A DNA stretch of 64,000 nt from Planctomycetota bacterium. GTDB lineage: Bacteria; Planctomycetota; Phycisphaerae; Phycisphaerales; SM1A02. Shown here piece after piece: positions 9,095-16,105 of the stretch (its first letter is position 1; each line of letters begins with the position of its first letter). The position numbers and the translations under genes are program-made. A model generated the notes under the pieces. It did no database searches. It saw only the letters and a list, made by a program, of their open reading frames with translations, and was not told the origin of the DNA. The stretch is from assembly GCA_003671025.1 (NCBI GenBank), contig QWPW01000004.1, positions 46,376 through 110,375 of the forward strand, read 5' to 3'.

Positions 9095-9415
9095 GAATAG
9101 GTAAGGCTACTTGAGAAAAAATGCGAAAGCCACCATGAAATGAGCCAATTGCGGGCAACAAGTTCGCACGCGTGATGCGTCTGCCCCAATCAATTCGAGT
9201 AAGCGTCGATACCCATGCAAAGATCGAAAGATGGGTCCTAGTCTTCGGGTTCTCAAGGCACGCAGCCTACAGAGGTTTCAGCGGGGTGGCGTTCAGCGCT
9301 GTTATGACGGCCAGGCAAGTCGTGCTAGTGCACGACGCCAACTACCAACACCCCGAGGGTGATTCAGTAATGAGTTGACAGAGCGTTCGTAGCTGCGACA
9401 GAAAAGGGAACAACC
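9095..9415. other. Divergent intergenic region, no gene seen
   Basis: About 320 bases between the minus-strand DUF1549 gene and the plus-strand lectin gene. A 68-codon frame (9172-9378) has no recognisable features. I see a 7-bp inverted repeat, GTCGTGC-TAGT-GCACGAC, at 9319-9336, and a consensus -35 TTGACA at about 9375 with no good -10 partner. The region probably holds both promoters. Confidence 0.5.
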
Positions 9416-10285
9416 ATGATTGTGGGATCAATGTTTCGCGTCGCACTGACGCGTGTGTTGTACTTCGCCGTGAGCGCATCCATGTTGTTGGTGGTGAACT
9501 CTGTGAACGCGCAGATTTATGAGTGGAAGGTCGCCGACGGCGGTAACGGACACGCCTACACCATTCTGAGTAATCCGCCGGACACGCAACCGATGAACTG
9601 GTGGCAAGCGCGATCGATTGCAGAAGAAGCAGGCGGTCATCTCGCCACGTTCAGCAATCGCGCCGAAGCCGAGTGGGTCTTCGAGAATGTGGTCAATCAT
9701 GCGTGGGTGTTCCCGACACCAGCTGGTCCGTGGATCGGCGCGCTTCATGATGGTGTGACAACGATCAGACCACAACCAGGTCAAGGCTGGCGTTGGATTG
9801 ACGGGACACTATGGAACTGGGCGCCTTGGGACGACGGTCTGTGTGCGGCGCCGGTCAGTCAATGCAACAAAGGGCCTGAAGACGCGCTGCTTTTCAGCAA
9901 TCCACAGTGCCTCGCCTCGCCTTCGCAAAGTTGGACTTGTGCCGAGCCGTACGGCGCATGCACTCCTTGCAATGACCAAGTGCTCACCTACTACGCGCTT
10001 GTCGAATACGACATGGACTGCAATCAAAATGGTGTCAACGATCGCATCGAGCTTCAATTCTCTCTCGCACCCGATCGCAACGACAATCTCGTTCCCGATG
10101 AATGCGAGTGTCTTGCCGACATCAATCTCGACGGCTCGATTGATGAACACGACCTCTCAATCTTGATCGGAAACTGGGGCGAGTTCGGCATCGGCGACCT
10201 CGACGAGGATGGCATCGTCGGACAGAGTGACTTGATGTTGCTCTACGAGTTCTGGGGGCCATGTGTGTATTGCTCGGTGTGCTGA
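9416..10285 (+). CDS. Secreted C-type lectin-like protein with C-terminal dockerin-like repeats
   Basis: Secreted protein of 289 residues. Residues 1-32 form a signal peptide ending in VNSVNAQ. Residues about 35-200 resemble a C-type lectin domain: WWQARSIAEEAGGHLATFSN, WIGALHDG, GWRWIDGTLWNW and paired cysteines towards the end (CAEPYGACTPCN). The tail (about 201-283) has a calcium-loop pair characteristic of Phycisphaerae secreted proteins: DCNQNGVNDRIEL, then DINLDGSIDEHDL...NWG and DLDEDGIVGQSDL...FWG, followed by a cysteine-rich end (CVYCSVC). Such dockerin-like pairs are thought to bind Ca2+; their partner in planctomycetes is not known. The start at 9416 is chosen because AAGGGA lies about 6 nt upstream; an internal ATG at 9431 is an alternative. 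Role: probable carbohydrate or surface binding, inferred. Confidence 0.85.
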   Translation: MIVGSMFRVALTRVLYFAVSASMLLVVNSVNAQIYEWKVADGGNGHAYTILSNPPDTQPMNWWQARSIAEEAGGHLATFSNRAEAEWVFENVVNHAWVFPTPAGPWIGALHDGVTTIRPQPGQGWRWIDGTLWNWAPWDDGLCAAPVSQCNKGPEDALLFSNPQCLASPSQSWTCAEPYGACTPCNDQVLTYYALVEYDMDCNQNGVNDRIELQFSLAPDRNDNLVPDECECLADINLDGSIDEHDLSILIGNWGEFGIGDLDEDGIVGQSDLMLLYEFWGPCVYCSVC

Positions 10286-10312
10286 GCCGCGAGTGCACTG
10301 CCGCGCGCCCAT

Positions 10313-10690
10313 GTGCCGATAGCGAGGGCGATGGACGCCGCCGCTCTTGTACTTCCACCGCTACTGCTTCTTGCGCTTCCGCTCGCGCTTCCATCGTGGC
10401 TATTCGAAGTGCTCGGTTGGGTTCCCGCCGTCGTGTTTCCAGTGGGAAGCGGACTGCAATTGCTCGCGATCATTCATCGTCGATGCGCCGAAGGCGTGTC
10501 GATCCCAGCGTGGATGCTCTTCGCGGTGGCAAACGTGTGCATGTTTCTTTACACCGAAAAATACGAGGAAATCGAGTCGATTCTCGGCGCGCTGGGCACG
10601 GCGGTGCTCAATGTCTGCGTGGTCATCGCGGCGATTCGATTCAAGAATCTCAAGAAGCGCGCGGCCGCGATCGCGTCCGTCGATGCGTGA
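10313..10690 (+). CDS. SemiSWEET/PQ-loop-like small membrane protein
   Basis: Membrane protein of 125 residues with three to four hydrophobic segments. After a first hydrophobic stretch (about 7-30), the pattern GWVPAVV...SGLQLLAIIHRRCAEGVS, then IPAWMLFAVANVCMFLYT, then ILGALGTAVLNVCVVIAAI matches the three-helix PQ-loop/SemiSWEET unit, in which PQ is followed by a basic segment and a GVS turn. The usual Pro of PQ is Leu here (GLQ), so transport activity is uncertain. SemiSWEETs work as dimers to move sugars across the membrane. The gene begins 27 bp after the lectin gene and ends 20 bp before the convergent kinase gene. The start could also be ATG 10331. Confidence 0.68.
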   Translation: MPIARAMDAAALVLPPLLLLALPLALPSWLFEVLGWVPAVVFPVGSGLQLLAIIHRRCAEGVSIPAWMLFAVANVCMFLYTEKYEEIESILGALGTAVLNVCVVIAAIRFKNLKKRAAAIASVDA

Positions 10691-10710
10691 CGCAATCATG
10701 CACAGATGGA

Positions 10711-13443
10711 TTACGACACGTCTGTCGCGTTTTGTTGCGTCGCCTGATTCGCCTCGCGAATCACCCCTTCAATCACCAACGCCAACTGCTCGATATCAAT
10801 CGGCTTGCGCATAAACGCGTTGACGCCTGCTTCCATCGCGCGGCGTTCGGTGGCCGGAGTACCAAATCCCGTGATGCACACGACGGGAAGTGTGCGACGC
10901 AATCGCTTTGATTCGCGCGCGAGTGCGATGCCGTCCATCACTGGCATGTTGAAATCCGTGAGCAAGAGCGACAAGTCGAGTGACGCATCGCTGAGGCATT
11001 CGATTGCGTGCGCGGCAGTGGGACAGGCGGTCACGTTGTAGCCGCAGGAAACGAGCATCTCAGTGGCGACTTGCAGTACGGATGCGTCGTCATCTACGAG
11101 CAGAATGCGTCGGGCATGTGTCGGTTCCGTTGCCGAAATCGAAGGCGCTGGAACAAGGGACGACGACATTTCCCTTGTGTCATGAACGGGGAGCAACAAC
11201 TCGACGCTGGTTCCGACGCGCGCATCAGGCAGCACCGTGACCGTCCCTCCCATGTGCGCAACCACCCGCTGCACATGTGCCATCGCGAATCCATGATGGC
11301 GTTCACTTGAGCCCGCCGCAGCAGCGTTGCCGCGAAACATGGTGAACGTCTCGTCGCGCGTGTGCGCCTCGCTGCCCTCTGAATTCGAAGTTGCATCCGT
11401 GCGCGACTCGTCGATTTCCTCGCACACCAGAAGGCGGATCCACTCGCCGTCCTTGCGCTCGATTCGTTCCACGTGAAAGCGAATAGCACCTGCTGACTGC
11501 TTCATTGCGTCGAACGCGCTTGTGGCCAAAGTCATCAGTACTTCACGGAATTCGTTGACATCGCCGAGCACAACGCCAGAGTCAGTATCGATCGAGTCGT
11601 GCACACTCACACTCGGTGGAGCCATGCGCCGAAACATCGCGGAGACTTCCATGACCATGGTGCTTACTGCGACGAGTTCAAACGCGCAATCAGGCCGATG
11701 CGAAATGGTCAATACCTGCTGCGCTAGGTCGCTTGCTCGACGACCCGCCTGTGCTATCTCGCGCAACAACTCTTGCGCGCGTTTATCCATCGAGGGCATG
11801 CCTTCAAGGATTTCGGTGTACGTCAAGATTGGCCAGAGCAGCGTGTTGAATTCCTGCGCGACCCGTTGCGCAAGCAAGCCCACCGCGTCGAATTTGTGCC
11901 GGCGATGGACCGCCTCGTGCAGGCGTTCGCGCACGATCACACTGGTGAATGAATTCGCCAACGTACGTAGTGCCACGAGTTCATGAACATCGAGCTCGCG
12001 CCGCGCATCAACGCGAGATTCATGGGCGAGAACGCCCCAAAGGACGCCGTCCGCAACGATGGGTTTGAGCACCGTTGGATGCGACGCATCATCAAACGCG
12101 ACAGTGACCGATTGCCCCGCGGTGAGACGGATGCGCTCTTGCTGCGTCAATCGCGAAAGGCGCCTGCCGTGCATCCACGGCAAACCAAAGGTCGGATGCC
12201 ACACGCACTCGACCGATCGTCCCTTCGGGTGGGCATCGTGTGCGTCGTTCAATGCGAAGTTGCTCACCGTTGACCCGGTTTGCGCGTCCTGCTCCTCCAC
12301 TTCATGCGACAGCTCAACGAGCGCGAGTGTTCCGGCATCCATCGCGCTGCCCACGATGGCGAGCGCCGCATTGGCGCAGGGCAACCATTGAACGGCACCG
12401 AGTAATCGTTCGGTGGCGATGCGTGACGCATCCATTAACGCGCCGCCTCGGCTTTGCCCATGCTGCACCGCGACTCGCGCGTAGGTCAAGCCCGCGAAGT
12501 CTGCCAACATCGAGAGTGCGGGACGATGTTGCGACGGAACGGTGTTGCCGTTGGTGCTGGCGAATCCGATGCAACCGATGACCACACCATCGACATGCAC
12601 AGGGATGTACAGACGCGAATGCAAGCGCACGCATTGTTCGCGGGACAAGTTGGCGAAGCTCTGTGTCGGTTTCGTTGCCTCGGCAAGTTCGATGACGCGG
12701 CCGGTACGCAAGACTTCGTGTGGCGACGCATCGATGTTCATCGCCGACGCGTCGACATCCATCGCGAACGGCTGCACTGCTGTCGCGCACACACGCATGA
12801 GCTGCGCAGATTCTGGATCAAGAAAGGAGATCGATGAATGCTCGACGGCGAACAGTTCGGCGGCGAGGCGCTGAATAGTTGCGGCGAGTTCAACCAACGT
12901 GCGCACATCCGCGAAGGCTCGAGCCAAGCGACGATCGACTTCATTGCGCAATTGAAGGCGGCGATTCAATTGCACAAGCGTGTGCTGCGGAAGTCGCGCC
13001 GCCACTGCGTCGGTCACGCGAGCGACGACTGATCGCAGCACGCCAACGGTTGCTTGGTTGATGGAGTGATGCTCGCGCGCAAGCACGACGAATCCATACA
13101 TGCCCAGCGAAAGCGTGAGGACACGCAAGTGGGCCGCGGTTGAGTGATGCGGCTCGTGTGTGAGCGAATAGGTGGGCGAATGGGCGAGCAAAGCCTCGCT
13201 ATTTCCCGCGATCCCCACGAGTTCTTCGCCCGACACGAGTTCGTCGCCCGAGATGGTTCGTGGATGGGCGGCGATGAGATCGAGGCGAAGCTCGTCACTC
13301 GCACGCGCGCGAAAGACCCAAACTTCGCAGTGCGGGGTCTCGCAGAATGTCGCCAGCTCTTGCGCGATACGAACCAAAAACGCTTCCAGCGTCGATGGTT
13401 CGTCGATGACGTCGGCGAGGATGGCATCGAGGTTTCGTTGCAT
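10711..13443 (-). CDS. GAF-domain hybrid histidine kinase-like protein with degenerate kinase core and intact receiver
   Basis: Cytoplasmic signalling protein of 910 residues (ATG 13443; a TTG one codon earlier is less likely). Order: three GAF-like sensor regions (about 15-150, 180-325 and 340-508), a HisKA-like helical pair (about 510-583), an HATPase_c-like region (about 595-755) and a C-terminal REC domain (about 778-898). The H-box reads VAQEFNTLL where kinases of this group have IAHDFNNLL, so the phospho-acceptor His is Gln (about 530). The N-box Asn is Ser (LATSAFDAM, about 642), the DxGxG box is CEEIDES, and the glycine-rich G2 box is reduced to HHGFAMAHV. By contrast, the receiver retains VDDD, acceptor Asp (about 830, LLTDFNMPVMDG), Thr 858 and Lys 880. 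It probably senses small ligands or redox state but cannot act as a normal autokinase. No cognate regulator gene is adjacent. Confidence 0.88.
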   Translation of the reverse strand: MQRNLDAILADVIDEPSTLEAFLVRIAQELATFCETPHCEVWVFRARASDELRLDLIAAHPRTISGDELVSGEELVGIAGNSEALLAHSPTYSLTHEPHHSTAAHLRVLTLSLGMYGFVVLAREHHSINQATVGVLRSVVARVTDAVAARLPQHTLVQLNRRLQLRNEVDRRLARAFADVRTLVELAATIQRLAAELFAVEHSSISFLDPESAQLMRVCATAVQPFAMDVDASAMNIDASPHEVLRTGRVIELAEATKPTQSFANLSREQCVRLHSRLYIPVHVDGVVIGCIGFASTNGNTVPSQHRPALSMLADFAGLTYARVAVQHGQSRGGALMDASRIATERLLGAVQWLPCANAALAIVGSAMDAGTLALVELSHEVEEQDAQTGSTVSNFALNDAHDAHPKGRSVECVWHPTFGLPWMHGRRLSRLTQQERIRLTAGQSVTVAFDDASHPTVLKPIVADGVLWGVLAHESRVDARRELDVHELVALRTLANSFTSVIVRERLHEAVHRRHKFDAVGLLAQRVAQEFNTLLWPILTYTEILEGMPSMDKRAQELLREIAQAGRRASDLAQQVLTISHRPDCAFELVAVSTMVMEVSAMFRRMAPPSVSVHDSIDTDSGVVLGDVNEFREVLMTLATSAFDAMKQSAGAIRFHVERIERKDGEWIRLLVCEEIDESRTDATSNSEGSEAHTRDETFTMFRGNAAAAGSSERHHGFAMAHVQRVVAHMGGTVTVLPDARVGTSVELLLPVHDTREMSSSLVPAPSISATEPTHARRILLVDDDASVLQVATEMLVSCGYNVTACPTAAHAIECLSDASLDLSLLLTDFNMPVMDGIALARESKRLRRTLPVVCITGFGTPATERRAMEAGVNAFMRKPIDIEQLALVIEGVIREANQATQQNATDVS

Positions 13444-13606
13444 CAAGTGCGCTTGGCGAGTGCAGCGTACTTACTCGGCGCAGCGCACGACGCATCGATG
13501 TTGGACATCACCAGTCAGCGTCGAGCGTGAATGAGCACCCGAGCAGATCGCGTAAAGAGGCACCGTCGGCCTTGACTTTCCTCAAACCGAGCGCGACGCT
13601 GAATGG

Positions 13607-14497
13607 ATGAGCTTGATTCCCCTCGCGGTTTTCTCTTCTCACTTGCACGGTTCACTGCGCTGCTTCGGCGCGCTCCTCGCGATCGCCGCGACACACAACG
13701 CGCTCTCGACGCCTCCTGTTGCGCCGATCAAACCGACCACCACCGCAAGCGAAAACACCCCTGCACGTGGGCGAATCTTGCTGTTTTCTAAGACTGCGAG
13801 CTTTCGCCACGACTCGATTCCTAACGCGATTGCATGCGTGAAAGAGTTGCTTGCGGATCGCTACGACATCGATGCGACCGAGGATGCGACGGTCTTCACC
13901 GCCGAGAATCTCGCGCGCTATCGCGCGGTGGTGTTCCTCTCAACCACGGGCGACATTCTCAACGACGCCCAACAAGCCGCGTTTGAAGGCTTTATTCATA
14001 ACGGCGGCGGCTACGCGGGCGTGCACGCGGCGGCCGATACCGAGCACACATGGCCGTGGTACGGAAAACTCGTCGGCGCATACTTCAAGACGCATCCCAA
14101 ACCGCAAGAGTCGACGGTGCGCGTCGAAGATCGAACCCATCGATCGACGCGCATGCTGCCCGCAGAATGGAAGCGCTTCGATGAGTGGTATGTCTACGAC
14201 CACAACCCGCGCTCGAGCGTCACCGTGCTCGCCAATCTCGATGACAGCACCGTGACCGGAGCCAACATGGGCGGCGATCATCCCATCGCGTGGTATCACG
14301 AATGGGAGGGCGGACGCTCGTGGTACACCGGCGGTGGTCACACCAAAGAGAGTTACGACGAGCCGCTGTTTCGCCAGCATCTCGAAGGCGGAATTCTCTG
14401 GGCCGCGAGCGCGCCGGAGAGTGCGAAGGTGCCGCAAGATGCACCTGCGACGCGAGACAGCAAAGCGAACACGCCAGCTCCGTCAACCACCAAGTGA
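13607..14497 (+). CDS. ThuA-like domain-containing protein
   Basis: Protein of 296 residues with a hydrophobic N-terminal region (about 1-34, probable signal peptide) and a ThuA domain over about 48-268. ThuA proteins have a class-I glutamine amidotransferase-like fold and are linked to trehalose and other sugar utilisation; many planctomycetes have exported copies. Family-typical segments are RILLFSKTASFRHDSI, YRAVVFLSTTGDILN, AAFEGFIHNGGGYAGVHAA, DHPIAWYHEWEGGRSWYTGG and HLEGGILWAA. The tail is a short Pro/Ala/Thr-rich stretch. The gene is alone on the plus strand between two minus-strand genes. Enzymatic activity is not known for the family. Confidence 0.9.
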   Translation: MSLIPLAVFSSHLHGSLRCFGALLAIAATHNALSTPPVAPIKPTTTASENTPARGRILLFSKTASFRHDSIPNAIACVKELLADRYDIDATEDATVFTAENLARYRAVVFLSTTGDILNDAQQAAFEGFIHNGGGYAGVHAAADTEHTWPWYGKLVGAYFKTHPKPQESTVRVEDRTHRSTRMLPAEWKRFDEWYVYDHNPRSSVTVLANLDDSTVTGANMGGDHPIAWYHEWEGGRSWYTGGGHTKESYDEPLFRQHLEGGILWAASAPESAKVPQDAPATRDSKANTPAPSTTK

Positions 14498-14850
14498 CGC
14501 TTGCATCCCGTGCTTGCGCGAGTCGATCGCTCTCGTGCCTCGGCCTAGATGCGATGAGTTTCGCGTGACGGCTTCACGCGGATATACACACTCACGCCAA
14601 CGACGCGGAACCGCGGCGAAATGCCTCGATTCCGCCATCTCTCGACCTCCCGTAGTCCATCGTGTGTAAAAAAGAAAAAGGGCCAATGCGGGATCGGCTC
14701 CGCATTAGCCCCATGGGGGAAAAGATCTGCTTAGTGGCCGCACACATACGCGACAACAAAACAATAGCTGACGAATCAGGGGTGGTCAACGGGTTCTTCT
14801 AAAAGCCGAACCGATTTCTTGTGTTTTTCGTGAATTCGACAATGAAGGAT
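14498..14850. other. Intergenic region with minus-strand terminator; no coding gene seen
   Basis: About 350 bases between the convergent ThuA and flavoenzyme genes. Besides the strong minus-strand terminator at 14668-14711, no ORF has family features. The 140 bases between the flavoenzyme stop (14851) and the terminator form either a long 3' UTR or a small RNA; I could not match them to 6S, tmRNA or SRP RNA. Confidence 0.5.
14668..14711 (-). terminator. Strong intrinsic terminator (minus strand)
   Basis: On the minus strand a 12-bp stem (arms 14700-14711 and 14680-14691, one G-U pair, 8-nt loop) is followed by TTTTTCTTTTTT (14679-14668). It would end transcription of the flavoenzyme gene 140 bases after its stop codon. 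Confidence 0.88.
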
Positions 14851-16041
14851 TTATCCGCGCCCCATCCATCCCGCACCCTGACGCGTGGGAGCGAGAAACG
14901 CGATGGGGAGCGCGGTGTTTCCCGAGACCGCTAAGTCGGCGAGCACCTCGCCGATGACGGGGGCAAACTTGAAGCCGTGTCCACTGAAGCCGCAGGCCAC
15001 CGCAACACGCGGCAAGTGTGGATGCAAACCAAGCACGAATTCGCTGTCCGCCGACATGGTGTAGAGGCAGTGGCGCGCGGCATCGACGCGTCGCGCGCGC
15101 GCGGATGGAAGCCAGTGGGCGACCGTTGCCAATGTTTGCGCCACAACTTCCGAATCGATGACGGCATCGACCGAGCCGCCGCTAGAGTCGAGCTCAATCG
15201 CAGGCCCGCGTCCATGCAATCCAACCTTGAGTCCCGTGGGCGAACCCATGCCCGGCCAGCGTGGAATGCCGTACACGGCAGGCTCGCTTCCACGATCGAA
15301 GAGCCAGACGGGCATCCTGTTGCTGTGCGTGCCCACTTGCCATGCGGGGTCGCTCTCGTCATCGATCCACACCATGGTTTCGCGGGTGGGTTGAAGCGCG
15401 GGTGCGTCGGCGCCGAGAATTTCGCGCATCCACGCACCGCCGCAGAGGACGAGTGACGACGCTTCAAATCGTCCGCGTGCAGTCTCGACCCACGCGCCGC
15501 TCGCGTCGCTGCCCCATGAAAGCACTGGAGATGAGCGTTCGATGCGCGCGCCGTCTCGTGCCGCGGCCTCGAGTGCGGCGGCGATCGTCGCTTCGGGACG
15601 CACGAATCCACCACGCCGTTCAAATACTGCGTCGCCATCGCGCGGCATCGCAAACTGCGGAAAGCGACGCATGACTTCGGCGCCATCGAGTGCCGTCACT
15701 TCGAGGTCGTGCAATTGCGCGCTGCGCAACATCCCTGCGGCGGCCGTATTGCCCGCGGCGCCTCCGACAAGCAAACCAGTTTCGAAACGCAACGTCGTGC
15801 CCGCGTCATGACTCATGCGATCGAAGCATTCGTACGAACGCCGCAGCAGCGGAACATAATCAGGATGCTCGAAATACGAGAGGCGGATGACGCGGGAGCC
15901 GCCGTGCGATGAACCGCGATCATGCGGCGGGTCGAAGCGATCGATGCCCAGCGCGCGCACTCCGCGACGCGCGAGTTCGGCCAATGCGCACGAACCCATC
16001 GCGCCCAGTCCCACCACAATCGTTTCGAATGAGTTGCTCAA
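14851..16041 (-). CDS. FAD-dependent oxidoreductase, monomeric sarcosine oxidase / N-methyltryptophan oxidase family
   Basis: Flavoenzyme of 396 residues, typical for the MSOX/SolA family, which oxidises N-methyl amino acids and releases formaldehyde and H2O2. The N-terminal Rossmann segment is VVGLGAMGSCALAELARRG (about 10-28), followed by the diagnostic HGGSRVIRLSYFEHPDY (46-62). The covalent flavin-linking Cys is retained at about 325 in CLYTMSADSEFVLG, and the C-terminal flavin-binding segment CGFSGHGFKFAPVIGE is at 350-365. The exact N-methyl substrate is not deducible. It lies 64 bp downstream of the metzincin gene on the same strand. A strong terminator is 140 bases after the stop. Confidence 0.92.
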   Translation of the reverse strand: MSNSFETIVVGLGAMGSCALAELARRGVRALGIDRFDPPHDRGSSHGGSRVIRLSYFEHPDYVPLLRRSYECFDRMSHDAGTTLRFETGLLVGGAAGNTAAAGMLRSAQLHDLEVTALDGAEVMRRFPQFAMPRDGDAVFERRGGFVRPEATIAAALEAAARDGARIERSSPVLSWGSDASGAWVETARGRFEASSLVLCGGAWMREILGADAPALQPTRETMVWIDDESDPAWQVGTHSNRMPVWLFDRGSEPAVYGIPRWPGMGSPTGLKVGLHGRGPAIELDSSGGSVDAVIDSEVVAQTLATVAHWLPSARARRVDAARHCLYTMSADSEFVLGLHPHLPRVAVACGFSGHGFKFAPVIGEVLADLAVSGNTALPIAFLAPTRQGAGWMGRG

Positions 16042-16105
16042 GCGTGCGCTCCGTCATGCACAACGCGGCGAACACACATGTGTCAGCGGCGCTGCTGCGA
16101 TGCGC

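Noticed and set aside
9172..9378. A 68-codon plus frame in the lectin upstream region
   Set aside because: No ribosome site, signal peptide or family pattern.
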